A stretch of DNA of 64,000 nt from contig JAEZJV010000040.1 in NCBI GenBank assembly GCA_023415635.1, positions 124,001 to 188,000 of the forward strand. Direction: 5' to 3'. Below, piece after piece: positions 36,368-45,344 of this stretch. This stretch comes from Bacillota bacterium. Lineage in GTDB: Bacteria > Bacillota > Clostridia > Lachnospirales > Lachnospiraceae. How positions within the stretch are numbered: position 1 is the first letter of the stretch; each line of letters starts with the position of its first letter. Position numbers and translations under genes: made by a program. The notes below the pieces were generated by a model, which searched no databases, was not told where the DNA came from, and saw nothing but the letters and a program-made list of their open reading frames with translations.

Positions 36368-37825
36368 TTATTCCTCTACACTGTAATTGGGAGCCTCCTT
36401 AGTGATATGAATATCATGAGGATGACTTTCCTTTAAGGAGGCTGCGGAGATCTTCACAAACTTTCCGGACTCCTGCAAGGACTTAATATTACCTGCACCG
36501 CAATACCCCATACCGGATCTTAATCCTCCGATCAGCTGGAATACGGTATCCTCGACTGTTCCCTTGTAAGCCACACGACCTTCTACCCCTTCCGGTACCA
36601 GCTTCTTCGCATCTGTCTGGAAATAACGATCTTTACTGCCCTGCTCCATCGCAGCGATGGAACCCATGCCACGATAAACCTTATATTTTCTTCCTTGGAA
36701 TAATTCGAAGGTTCCGGGACTCTCATCGCAGCCTGCAAAGATACTGCCCATCATACATACATTTGCACCGGCAGCGAGGGCCTTCGTAATATCTCCTGAA
36801 TACTTGATACCACCGTCTGCGATAACCGGAATATTATATGCCTTAGCTGCATCAAAGGAATTCATAATCGCCGTAATCTGAGGCACACCGATACCTGCTA
36901 CAACTCTGGTAGTGCAGATGGAACCAGGACCGATGCCTACCTTCACAGCATCGACTCCAGCCTTGATCAAATCTACTGTCGCTTCTGCAGTTGCCACATT
37001 ACCTGCAATAATCTGAAGTCCGGGATATGCCTCGCGTACCTGCTTGACAGCCCGAATGATATTTGCAGAATGGCCATGAGCCGAATCCAAAACAATCGCA
37101 TCAACCTTAGCTTTTACCAACGCATCAACACGTTCCAATATATTATTTGTAATACCGACTGCCGCCGCACATAACAATCTACCTTGGGAATCCTTCGCGG
37201 ATAAAGGATATTTGATCTGTTTCTCGATATCCTTAATAGTAATAAGACCCTTTAAATTACCTTCATCATCTACCAACGGGAGCTTTTCTTTTCTTGCACT
37301 TGCAAGTATTTTCTTGGCTTCCTCCAAGGTGATGCCTTCCTTCGCTGTAATCAGGCCTTCAGATGTCATAGATTCTTTGATTTTCTTAGAAAAGTCTGTT
37401 TCAAATTTTAAATCACGGTTCGTGATGATACCAACCAGCTTCTTACCGTTTACAGTAATCGGTACACCGGATATCCGATATTTCGCCATTACGTCATTGG
37501 CATCCTGTAATGTATGCTCAGGAGACAAATAAAAGGGGTCAGTGATGACGCCATTCTCTGAACGTTTAACCTTGTCTACCTCGTCCGCCTGCTCTTCAAT
37601 CGACATATTTTTATGGATAACTCCTATGCCTCCCTGTCTTGCCATTGCGATTGCCATTCTGTTCTCGGTAACCGTATCCATACCGGCACTCATCAAAGGG
37701 ATATTCAGCTTAATAGTATTCGTTAGGTTTGTTGACAAGTCAACTTGATTTGGCAATACCTCAGAATAAGCAGGTACCAGCAGCACATCATCAAATGTAA
37801 TTCCTTCACCGATAATCTGACCCAT
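36368..37825 (-). CDS. guaB: inosine-5'-monophosphate dehydrogenase
   Basis: This 485-residue enzyme oxidises IMP to XMP with NAD+, the committed step to GMP. The N-terminus is EGITFDDVLLVPAYSEVLP. Two CBS domains occupy about residues 93-205. The catalytic loop GIGPGSICTTRVVAGIG contains the active Cys near residue 304. The flap has RKYKVYRGMGSIAAM, and the C-terminus carries GGLRSGMGYCGA. Its length is normal. It is transcribed alone from a strong promoter through a leader with a long stem-loop. Confidence 0.98.
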   Translation of the reverse strand: MGQIIGEGITFDDVLLVPAYSEVLPNQVDLSTNLTNTIKLNIPLMSAGMDTVTENRMAIAMARQGGIGVIHKNMSIEEQADEVDKVKRSENGVITDPFYLSPEHTLQDANDVMAKYRISGVPITVNGKKLVGIITNRDLKFETDFSKKIKESMTSEGLITAKEGITLEEAKKILASARKEKLPLVDDEGNLKGLITIKDIEKQIKYPLSAKDSQGRLLCAAAVGITNNILERVDALVKAKVDAIVLDSAHGHSANIIRAVKQVREAYPGLQIIAGNVATAEATVDLIKAGVDAVKVGIGPGSICTTRVVAGIGVPQITAIMNSFDAAKAYNIPVIADGGIKYSGDITKALAAGANVCMMGSIFAGCDESPGTFELFQGRKYKVYRGMGSIAAMEQGSKDRYFQTDAKKLVPEGVEGRVAYKGTVEDTVFQLIGGLRSGMGYCGAGNIKSLQESGKFVKISAASLKESHPHDIHITKEAPNYSVEE

Positions 37826-37863
37826 TTTCTTAATCTCCTCACTTTCTTAATGTTGTTAAGTCG

Positions 37864-37906
37864 ATGGTATCAGGTTATGTCTTATAAAATCTAAACCTTA
37901 TACCAT
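37864..37906 (-). promoter_or_regulatory. stem-loop in the guaB leader
   Basis: ATGGTAT-AGGTT (37864-37876) pairs with AACCT-ATACCAT (37894-37906), twelve base pairs with one internal mismatch and a loop of about 17 nt. It ends about 40 nt before the start codon. No U-run follows, so it is not a terminator. It does not match the purine riboswitch pattern. Confidence 0.5.
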
Positions 37907-37977
37907 GCTATACTAAATATTAAATTACTGTTTCAATTGTTCTCTTTCTGCTTTTATCGCTATGAAAGATTTTAAAA

Positions 37978-38006
37978 AGTATAACGAATAATTAGTGCAA
38001 TGTCAA
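37978..38006 (-). promoter_or_regulatory. promoter of guaB
   Basis: On the minus strand a perfect TTGACA (38006-38001), 17 bp, and TATACT (37983-37978) form a near-consensus promoter about 150 bp before the guaB ATG. Confidence 0.8.
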
Positions 38007-38047
38007 CAGCGAAAAAAATTTTAATACTGAGAAATTATTCCAATATA

Positions 38048-38094
38048 GAAAAGGATGTCCGTCAGTGATTACTCTACTGAGGTACATCCTCTTT
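38048..38094 (-). terminator. terminator of the ilvE operon
   Basis: AGGATGTC-GTCAG pairs with CTGAG-GTACATCCT with small mismatches. TTTTC follows on the minus strand, directly beyond the stop of the membrane-protein gene at 38098. Confidence 0.7.
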
Positions 38095-38097
38095 CAA

Positions 38098-38595
38098 TTA
38101 ATATTGAGCTATTTTCCTAGGGCTCTTCTGCCTCATCATGGTCAGCATTTTCTCGCTGGGCTCGAAGGAAATCCGATATTTCTTATCTTCCATTGTGGCA
38201 ATAATGATATAAGGTTTACTGCCTTTACTATTGGAAGAAAAGTCCTTGTTGATAAGTTGTATATAGGTATAGCCATCCAGAGCATGGGATCCCTGGGGTG
38301 CTACGATATCCACCTGTTCCATATCGATTCGAAGTATTGTCTTGCGCTTTGCTTTTCCGGTAATCCTGTCAAAGTCAATCTGACCGTCTACAAATACATA
38401 CTCATATTCTATATTCAGCTTCGGATAAAGCCATATAAGCACGACGACAATTGCAGCACCGACAATTCCGAGAAATCCTCCCATTAGTAAGAGCAGGACT
38501 CCCAAGATAACACCGATCACAATAAGCCCACGAAGTGTCATGGTCTTTATGTCATCCTTTCTTTGTACCCCTGCTTCTGCATACATTTGATTCAT
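38098..38595 (-). CDS. small membrane protein, DUF6106-like
   Basis: This 165-residue protein has two adjacent membrane helices at about residues 22-58 (LIVIGVILGVLLLLMGGFLG and AAIVVVLIWLYP). A soluble C-terminal part contains NIEYEYVFVDGQIDFDRITG, KRKTILRIDMEQVDIVAPQG and a basic end. It resembles Lachnospiraceae membrane proteins labelled DUF6106, whose role is unknown. It begins 11 bp after ilvE with a GGTAAGG ribosome site and shares its transcript. Confidence 0.75.
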   Translation of the reverse strand: MNQMYAEAGVQRKDDIKTMTLRGLIVIGVILGVLLLLMGGFLGIVGAAIVVVLIWLYPKLNIEYEYVFVDGQIDFDRITGKAKRKTILRIDMEQVDIVAPQGSHALDGYTYIQLINKDFSSNSKGSKPYIIIATMEDKKYRISFEPSEKMLTMMRQKSPRKIAQY

Positions 38596-38606
38596 TCCTT
38601 ACCTCC

Positions 38607-39674
38607 TTAGACCTCAACGGTCCAGTTATAATCGTCCCTTATTCTTCCTAGCTGTATTCCTGTTATGGTATCATATAGCTTTCTGCTTACGGGACCGATT
38701 CCTCCATCCTGTACCTGCATGATATTCTGCTCCCAACGAAGCTGTCCGACCGGTGAGATGACTGCTGCTGTACCGGTTCCCCAAACCTCCTCCAGGGTAC
38801 CGTTCTGTGTAGCCTGATAAATCTCGTCAATGGAGATTCTGCGTTCCTCTGTAGGCAACCCCCATTCCCTACAGAGACAGAGTACGGAATCTCTGGTAAC
38901 ACCCGGAAGGATACTTCCATTCAACTGAGGTGTCAGAACCTTTCCAGCAATCTTAAAGAAGATATTCATTGCCCCGACTTCTTCTATATACTTTCTTTCA
39001 ACTCCATCCAGCCATAACACCTGGGAATACCCTTCATCATGAGCCTTTACCTGAGACTTTAAAGATGCAACGTAATTTGCACCTGTCTTGGCTTCGCCGA
39101 TACCGCCCTTTACTGCTCTGACATATTCGTCCTCTATCCAGATCTTAACAGGATTTAATCCCTCCGGATAGTATGCACCAACCGGTGAAAGAATTATGAT
39201 GAACAGATAGCGGTCAGATGGTCTTACCCCCAGGTAAGGATCTGTTGCGATGATGAATGGTCTGATATATAATGAGGTACCTTCCTTTGTCGGTATCCAA
39301 GCTTCATCTGTCTTAACAATTGTCTGGATTGCCTGCAGGAAATCCTCTTCCAAAATCTCAGGAATACAGATTCTGCGGTTTGTCTTATTGGCTCTTTCAA
39401 TATTTTTATTTGGTCGAAACAGTAAGATTCTGCCATCGTCAGTCTTATATGCCTTTAAGCCCTCGAACATCTCCTGGCCGTAATGGAATACCATCGCGGA
39501 CGGATCAAGATTGAGTGGTTGATACGGAATTACTCGGGGATCGTACCAGCCCTTTCCTGTTTCATAATTCATGATGAACATATGATCAGTAAAAATGGTA
39601 CCAAACTTCAAGGGGTTATCCGCACCCGGTAATACCTTCGGATTTTTTGTTTTCTCAATCTTGATATTTAACAT
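38607..39674 (-). CDS. ilvE: branched-chain amino acid aminotransferase
   Basis: This PLP enzyme of fold type IV, about 355 residues, makes leucine, isoleucine and valine from their keto acids. It has GQEMFEGLKAYKTDDG at the substrate side. The PLP Lys is in GIGEAKTGANYVASLKSQ-type context near residue 195, EVGAMNIFF follows, and LPGVTRDSVL carries the phosphate-binding loop. I choose the ATG at 39674 because the AAGGAAGG ribosome site is 9 nt from it but only 1 nt from the ATG at 39683. Confidence 0.96.
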   Translation of the reverse strand: MLNIKIEKTKNPKVLPGADNPLKFGTIFTDHMFIMNYETGKGWYDPRVIPYQPLNLDPSAMVFHYGQEMFEGLKAYKTDDGRILLFRPNKNIERANKTNRRICIPEILEEDFLQAIQTIVKTDEAWIPTKEGTSLYIRPFIIATDPYLGVRPSDRYLFIIILSPVGAYYPEGLNPVKIWIEDEYVRAVKGGIGEAKTGANYVASLKSQVKAHDEGYSQVLWLDGVERKYIEEVGAMNIFFKIAGKVLTPQLNGSILPGVTRDSVLCLCREWGLPTEERRISIDEIYQATQNGTLEEVWGTGTAAVISPVGQLRWEQNIMQVQDGGIGPVSRKLYDTITGIQLGRIRDDYNWTVEV

Positions 39675-39814
39675 ATTTTCCATCCTTCCTTATCCCATTT
39701 TGCTCCCAGTAAAATCATTACGAATAAAATTATAATCTTAATAGTAGTCTTCCTCTTTCATTTTTTCAAGAGTTTTTTATTATAATCTTACAAAATCACA
39801 AAGTGTTCCTGTTT

Positions 39815-40306
39815 TTACTTTTTTCTTTCATACCTGCAAAAGGTATAAGTAAGATCATAATAGGTCTGTTCCTCAGTCTCCTCTGTAAGTATCCAGTCCT
39901 CCATCTGATCTAAATTAGGGAAATAGGTATCTGCCTGGTAGGCAAAATCAATCTTTGTCACATGGGCTACATCACAGTATGGTAACATCTGACGATATAT
40001 ACTTGCCCCTCCTATGATGTAGATATCCTCGGATTTATATTTCTTCGAAAGCTCCAGGGCTTCCTCGATACTGTATACCACCATTGCATCCTTTACCTTA
40101 TAATCCTTTTCCAGTGCAATAACGATATTCGTTCTATTCTTGAGCGGCTGCCCTCCGGGAAAGCTTTCCAACGTATTTTTCCCCATAATAACCACTTTAC
40201 CCATGGTCTCATCCCGAAAGAAACGCATATCGGCAGGAATACTGACCAGAAGCTTGTTCTGAAATCCAATAGCCCAGTTACTGTCAACAGCAACAATCAA
40301 ATTCAT
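39815..40306 (-). CDS. folA: dihydrofolate reductase
   Basis: This enzyme of 163 residues reduces dihydrofolate to tetrahydrofolate with NADPH. It shows MNLIVAVDSNWAIGFQNKLL at the N-terminus, the PADMRFFRDETMGKVVIMG stretch with the active-site Asp, and IYIIGGASIYRQMLPY near the C-terminus. The ATG at 40306 has AAGGTGG 8 nt upstream; the in-frame start at 40318 lies within that site. It follows thyA on the same strand, so folate oxidised by ThyA can be regenerated by a co-expressed enzyme. Confidence 0.97.
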   Translation of the reverse strand: MNLIVAVDSNWAIGFQNKLLVSIPADMRFFRDETMGKVVIMGKNTLESFPGGQPLKNRTNIVIALEKDYKVKDAMVVYSIEEALELSKKYKSEDIYIIGGASIYRQMLPYCDVAHVTKIDFAYQADTYFPNLDQMEDWILTEETEEQTYYDLTYTFCRYERKK

Positions 40307-40421
40307 CGTAAGTACCACCTTTCAAAAAGAAAAAACACCAATGTCTTATTCATTCACAAATCAAACACTATCATCCCTTTGTGAAAATTTTGTGCCGAGG
40401 ATAACGCAGATACAAACTTCA

Positions 40422-40448
40422 AGTATGAAAACCGAAGGTCTTCATACT
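40422..40448 (-). promoter_or_regulatory. 12-bp stem-loop covering the thyA stop codon
   Basis: AGTATGAAGACC pairs with GGTTTTCATACT around a 3-nt loop (one G-T pair) on the minus strand. The thyA stop codon lies inside the stem and there is no U-run after it. It may protect the thyA mRNA end or reduce expression of folA. Confidence 0.6.
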
Positions 40449-41284
40449 GCTACGGGTATATCCACCTTTGGGCCATACTGATAATCCAGTAAATCAAAGT
40501 CCTCCACCTTAAACTGATAAAAGTCCTTCACCTCGGGATTCATCCAAAACTTTGGTGCAGGATAGGTAGGACGTGCAATCAATTCCTGAATAATCGGAAT
40601 ATGCCTGTCATAAATATGAGCATCAGCAATTACATGTACCAGCTCTCCCACTTCATACCCACATACCTGTGCAAGCATATGAATAAGAACCGAATACTGG
40701 CATACATTCCAGCTATTGGCTGCAAGCACATCATTGGAACGTTGGTTAAGAATTGCATTCAACACCAGCTTGTCATTGTCCTTCTTGGTCACATTGAAGG
40801 TCATACTGTAGGCGCAGGGATATAACCTCATCTCATGGAGATCCTGATGAACATACAGGTTCGTCATAATTCTCCTGCTGTAGGGATTATTCTTCAGATC
40901 ATAGATGACTCGGTCAACCTGATCCATCTCCCCTTCTTTATAGATATGTTTCACTCCCATCTGATAACCGTATGCCTTCCCTATGGTCCCATTCTCATCT
41001 GCCCAGGCATCCCAGATATGACTGTTTAAATCATGTAGGTGATTTGATTTCTTCTGCCAAATCCATAAAATCTCACCGATACAGCTCTTGATTGCCGTCT
41101 TCCTCAGCGTCATGGCAGGAAATTCCTTTGATAAATCGTAGCGGTTCACCACTCCAAATTTTTTTAGGGTATAGGCATAGGAACCATCCTCCCATTTGGG
41201 CCTGACCTTTTCTCCTTCTGTGCTGACTCCGTTCTCCAAAATATCCTTGCACATTTCGATAAATATATGATCTGCTAAGCTCAT
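40442..41284 (-). CDS. thyA: thymidylate synthase
   Basis: This 280-residue enzyme methylates dUMP to dTMP using methylene-tetrahydrofolate. It has the catalytic Cys in RLYPCAYSMTFNV (here P-C-A rather than the common P-C-H, a variant found in other Firmicutes). The NQRSNDVLAANSWNVCQYS folate-site motif and HIYDRHI at the dUMP site follow. The N-terminal region has a longer ALR/TLRKTAIKSCIGEILWIW stretch. The ATG at 41284 has a GGGAGG ribosome site. Confidence 0.96.
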   Translation of the reverse strand: MSLADHIFIEMCKDILENGVSTEGEKVRPKWEDGSYAYTLKKFGVVNRYDLSKEFPAMTLRKTAIKSCIGEILWIWQKKSNHLHDLNSHIWDAWADENGTIGKAYGYQMGVKHIYKEGEMDQVDRVIYDLKNNPYSRRIMTNLYVHQDLHEMRLYPCAYSMTFNVTKKDNDKLVLNAILNQRSNDVLAANSWNVCQYSVLIHMLAQVCGYEVGELVHVIADAHIYDRHIPIIQELIARPTYPAPKFWMNPEVKDFYQFKVEDFDLLDYQYGPKVDIPVAV

Positions 41285-41399
41285 TGATAATTCCCTCCCA
41301 GGTATTTTCTCCTAAAGCTTCTTCCATGCACCGGCAACTCTTCAATATACTATTCTACCTTATCTGTCAGATCAAGGCAACACATAATTTACATGGAAG

Positions 41400-41430
41400 G
41401 AGCCCTCATCTATGCAATGATGAGGGCCCT
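41400..41430. terminator. hairpin between nrdD and thyA
   Basis: GCCCTCATC pairs perfectly with GATGAGGGC around an 8-nt loop. The T-run (TTTT) is on the plus-strand side, but the hairpin lies 47 bp after the nrdD stop. It probably ends or attenuates the nrdD transcript. Confidence 0.6.
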
Positions 41431-41477
41431 TTTCTGAGCCATCTATATAATTAATGGACATTCATAACATTTTCACC

Positions 41478-43856
41478 TTATTTGCAGCAGACCAGCTGAT
41501 TATCCGCATAACGCTTGATATTGGAGGCATTTACGATCTTCTGGGCTGCCCCTGCTTTAATCTCGATTAGGGTAGGAGCCTGCATAATACCGAATTCCTT
41601 CGCCAGCTCGGCATTCTCCTCCGCATCGATGACTGCATAGCTGAATTCTTTCAAATATTCCTTGGCTGTACGGCAATTCGGGCAGGTCTTTGTAGTAAAC
41701 AGATACAAGCCATCCACCATTTCGGTGTATTGCTCCTTCTCAGCTTCCTTCCCGGTATCCTCAAAATCCTGGTACAGAGATCTGGATCGTTCGACATTAT
41801 AGATCCTACGATTCTTATATTCCTGAGCCTTCCCTTCGTTCCAGTTCTGAACAGGACGGTAATATCCTGTGATCCGGCTGTAAACCTCGGCCTTCTCCCC
41901 ACAATGAGGACAGGTATACTGCTCTCCGGACAGATATCCATGTGTTTTGCATACGGAATAGGTGGGAGACATCGTATAATAAGGAAGCTTGTAATTATCC
42001 GCAATTGCCTTCACCAGTTTAGCAGCAGCCTGCCAATCAGGCAACTTCTCTCCTAGGAATGCATGGAACACGGTACCAGAGGTATAAAGTGTCTGCAGCT
42101 CATCCTGGATATCCAGTGCCTCGAAGATATCCTCTGTATAACCGACCGGAAGATGAGAGCTGTTGGTATAGTAAGGAGTATCTCCTTCCTTGCCCGCTGT
42201 CTTGATTTCCGGCCAACGCTTCTTATCAGCCTTAGCAAGGCGGTATGTAGTAGATTCCGCCGGTGTCGCTTCCAAATTGAATAGGTCACCGTATTTCTCC
42301 TGATAATCAGATAAGCGTTCTCTCATATAGTTTAGAGTCTTGATGGCAAATTCCTTGGTCTTTTTATGAGTCATATCCTCACCAAGCCATTTTGCATTCA
42401 ACCCAACTTCATTCATACCGATGAGTCCGATGGTGGAGAAATGACTCTCAAAGGATCCCAGATAGCGTTTTGTATAAGGATACAAACCCTCCTTCAGAAG
42501 CTTTGTAACCACGCCTCGCTTTACATTCAGGGAGCGTGCAGATATATCCATCATCCGGTCAAGGCGAGCGAAGAAATCCCTTTCATCCGATGCAAGGAAT
42601 GCAATTCGCGGCATGTTGATCGTAACTACACCGATACTTCCTGTGCTTTCTCCTGAGCCGAAGAAGCCACCGGTCTTTTTTCGAAGCTCACGAAGATCCA
42701 GACGAAGTCTGCAGCACATAGAACGGATATCACTGGGTTCCATATCACTGTTGATATAATTAGAGAAATAAGGTGTGCCATACTTTGCAGTCATCTCGAA
42801 CAGCAGACGGTTATTCTCCGTATCAGACCAGTCAAAATCCTTTGTAATAGAATAGGTGGGAATCGGATACTGAAAACCTCTACCATTGGCATCGCCCTCA
42901 ATCATGATTTCGATAAAGGCCTTATTCACCATATCCATCTCTTTTTTACAATCCTTATACTTAAAATCCACTTCCTTGCCACCGATAATGCAAGGTAGCT
43001 CAGCAAGGTCTCCTGGTACTGTCCAATCCAGTGTAATATTGGAGAAGGGTGCCTGGGTGCCCCAGCGGCTAGGTGTATTGACACCGTAGACAAAGGATTG
43101 AATACATTGCTTAACTTCTTTATAGGTTAAATTATCAATTTTTACAAAGGGAGCAAGATAAGTATCAAAGGAAGAGAATGCCTGAGCACCTGCCCACTCA
43201 TTCTGCATAATACCAAGGAAATTAACCATCTGGTTACACAGGGTTGAAAGATGGCTGGCAGGGGAGGAGGTTATCTTACCGGGAATTCCGCCTAAGCCTT
43301 CTTTAATCAGCTGCTTTAAGGACCAGCCTGCACAGTATCCGGTCAGCATGGATAAATCATGCAGATGGATGTCGGCATTACGGTGGGCGTTCGCTATCTC
43401 TTCGTCATAAATCTCTGACAGCCAGTAATTTGCTGTAATCGCTCCAGAGTTATGTAGAATCAATCCACCAACAGAATAGGTGACTGTGGAGTTCTCCTTT
43501 ACTCTCCAATCTTCTTCATTTACATAATTATTCACTATCTCTTTATAATCCAGGATAGTGGATTTCATGTTACGGATTTTTTCTCTATTTTTACGGTATA
43601 GGATATAAGCTTTTGCTACGTCAGTATAGCCGGTCTGCTCCAATACATTTTCCACACTGTCCTGAATATCTTCCACATGTATGGTTTCATCCTTTATTTT
43701 TTTTTGAAAATCGGAGGTTACACGAAGTGCTAGTAAACTGATGATTTCATCAGTATAGAACTTCTCAGTAGCTTTAAAGGCTTTGGTAATCGCATCACTG
43801 ATTTTACTTAGGTTGAATTCGGCAACCTGGCCGTCTCTTTTGATAACGTTAATCAT
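41478..43856 (-). CDS. nrdD: anaerobic ribonucleoside-triphosphate reductase (class III) with C-terminal redoxin domain
   Basis: This glycyl-radical enzyme of about 792 residues reduces ribonucleotides without oxygen. The order is: N-terminal ATP-cone (MINVIKRDGQVAEFNLSKIS), catalytic barrel, Zn site (CKTH ... CPHC), and the glycyl-radical loop SRITGYYRPVQNWNEG. Where most NrdD proteins end, an extra domain of about 75 residues follows. It has a thioredoxin/glutaredoxin-type TKTCPNCRTAKEYLKEF and a cis-Pro IMQAPTLIEI. The start at 43856 is behind GGGAG; the ATG 30 nt upstream is the alternative. No nrdG activase gene lies next to it. Confidence 0.96.
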   Translation of the reverse strand: MINVIKRDGQVAEFNLSKISDAITKAFKATEKFYTDEIISLLALRVTSDFQKKIKDETIHVEDIQDSVENVLEQTGYTDVAKAYILYRKNREKIRNMKSTILDYKEIVNNYVNEEDWRVKENSTVTYSVGGLILHNSGAITANYWLSEIYDEEIANAHRNADIHLHDLSMLTGYCAGWSLKQLIKEGLGGIPGKITSSPASHLSTLCNQMVNFLGIMQNEWAGAQAFSSFDTYLAPFVKIDNLTYKEVKQCIQSFVYGVNTPSRWGTQAPFSNITLDWTVPGDLAELPCIIGGKEVDFKYKDCKKEMDMVNKAFIEIMIEGDANGRGFQYPIPTYSITKDFDWSDTENNRLLFEMTAKYGTPYFSNYINSDMEPSDIRSMCCRLRLDLRELRKKTGGFFGSGESTGSIGVVTINMPRIAFLASDERDFFARLDRMMDISARSLNVKRGVVTKLLKEGLYPYTKRYLGSFESHFSTIGLIGMNEVGLNAKWLGEDMTHKKTKEFAIKTLNYMRERLSDYQEKYGDLFNLEATPAESTTYRLAKADKKRWPEIKTAGKEGDTPYYTNSSHLPVGYTEDIFEALDIQDELQTLYTSGTVFHAFLGEKLPDWQAAAKLVKAIADNYKLPYYTMSPTYSVCKTHGYLSGEQYTCPHCGEKAEVYSRITGYYRPVQNWNEGKAQEYKNRRIYNVERSRSLYQDFEDTGKEAEKEQYTEMVDGLYLFTTKTCPNCRTAKEYLKEFSYAVIDAEENAELAKEFGIMQAPTLIEIKAGAAQKIVNASNIKRYADNQLVCCK

Positions 43857-43952
43857 ATGTAACTGTCTCCCTTCCCGTTTCCACATCGTTGCGATTGCAT
43901 GGATTTCTTACTTATTAATACTATCAGAAAACAAGGTTTCCGTCAATATAAA

Positions 43953-43999
43953 ATACTAGATATATGTTGTAATTTTTATTACGACACAATATCTAGTAT
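43953..43999 (-). promoter_or_regulatory. tandem NrdR-like boxes at the nrdD promoter
   Basis: Two similar sites read on the minus strand as ACACAATATCTAGTAT (43999-43984) and ACAACATATATCTAGTAT (43970-43953), with centres about 30 bp apart. Paired boxes at about this distance are the usual arrangement for the repressor NrdR. The second box lies between a TTACAA and a TATATT that could be the -35 and -10 of nrdD. Confidence 0.6.
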
Positions 44000-44072
44000 T
44001 CTGAATAGTAATATAGGCCTATTAATATTATAATAAAAATTGCCGATAAAACGGAAATAAATTCCACAAAAC

Positions 44073-45317
44073 CTATAGACTTAAGTAAATTTCTTTGGGT
44101 ACATAAGCCCGGACATAAATTCCCTCTTGACGGTATTCTTCTTCTAAAAGCTGTCCGTATTTACGGATCGTCTGTATCTTACCTGCATCCTCATACGGGA
44201 ACACTTTTTCAATTAATATCTTCCTTTCCTTCAGTATCTTCTCAATAACTTCCAGGAGAGATCCGATATCACTTCCGGTCCTTGCCGAGATCCTGACGGT
44301 ATAGTCAGCCATGAAATCCTTGATGACCTGGTCTGCACCTTCCTTATCCTGCTTATTTAAGGCTGTGATGATGACCTTATCCTGAATTCCCAGCTTATTT
44401 AAGGTATCATAAACAATATGCATCTGATTGTCCACATCAGGATTAGAGCTGTCTACCACATGAAGGATAATGTCCGCATATTTAGCCTCCTCCAAGGTAC
44501 TTCGAAAGGATTCGATAAGATGATGGGGAAGCTTTCTGATAAAGCCTACCGTATCAGTCAATAATATCTGCTGCCCGCTTTCCAGTGTTAAGCTTCTGGT
44601 GGTTGGATCTAATGTCGCAAACAGCTTATCCTCCTCTAATACACCAGCCTTGGTCAGATAATTCAGTAAGGTGGATTTACCTGCATTCGTATATCCCACA
44701 ATAGCTACAACAGGAATCCTATTCCTGTTACGAAGAGTTCTTCCTGTCTCTCTGTTCTGCTTAACCTCCTCCAGTTCTTTCCTCAGCTGGGTAATCCTAT
44801 CCCTGATCAGACGTCTATCCATCTCCAGCTTCTTCTCTCCGGGACCTCTGGTTCCAATTCCACCACCGAGCCTGGATAGGGAATTACGTAACCCAATCAA
44901 TCTTGTGGAACGATAGCGGAGCTGCGCCAGCTCGATCTGAATTTTACCCTCTCTGGTAGAGGCATGATCGGCAAAAATATCGAGGATGATGATAGTTCTG
45001 TCCAGAACCTTCATCTGCAGGGCATCCTCTAAATTCTTAAGCTGAGCAGGGGATAACTCATCATCGCACACTATCCCGGTCGCATTCGTCTGTAGTGCCA
45101 GCTCACGAACCTCCTCTATCTTACCTTTGCCTATATAAGTTCCAGGATGGATGCTTTCCCTGTTCTGGATAAGCTTTCCCACTGCAATTGCACCGGCCGT
45201 GGCCACCAATTCTTCCAACTCATCAAGGGAGCGAACCGTATCATCGCTGTCTGAGGAAGCGACTCCAACCAGTACAAAGCGTTCCTCCTTCTCTTTAATC
45301 TCATACAAATCCGCCAT
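44073..45317 (-). CDS. hflX: ribosome-associated GTPase HflX
   Basis: This 414-residue GTPase is thought to split stalled or stress-arrested ribosomes. It has the N-terminal HflX domain (GKIEEVRELALQ, DELSPAQLKNLEDAL), a linker with a basic coiled-coil (LGGGIGTRGPGEKKLEMDRR), and a G domain with GYTNAGKSTLLNYL, DTVGFIRKLPHHLIESFRST and VVDSSNPD. The C-terminal tail is short. The gene begins 28 bp downstream of the TPR lipoprotein stop and is probably co-transcribed with it. Confidence 0.97.
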   Translation of the reverse strand: MADLYEIKEKEERFVLVGVASSDSDDTVRSLDELEELVATAGAIAVGKLIQNRESIHPGTYIGKGKIEEVRELALQTNATGIVCDDELSPAQLKNLEDALQMKVLDRTIIILDIFADHASTREGKIQIELAQLRYRSTRLIGLRNSLSRLGGGIGTRGPGEKKLEMDRRLIRDRITQLRKELEEVKQNRETGRTLRNRNRIPVVAIVGYTNAGKSTLLNYLTKAGVLEEDKLFATLDPTTRSLTLESGQQILLTDTVGFIRKLPHHLIESFRSTLEEAKYADIILHVVDSSNPDVDNQMHIVYDTLNKLGIQDKVIITALNKQDKEGADQVIKDFMADYTVRISARTGSDIGSLLEVIEKILKERKILIEKVFPYEDAGKIQTIRKYGQLLEEEYRQEGIYVRAYVPKEIYLSL

Positions 45318-45344
45318 TATTTTCCTCCCTTGGCCGAAAATCTT

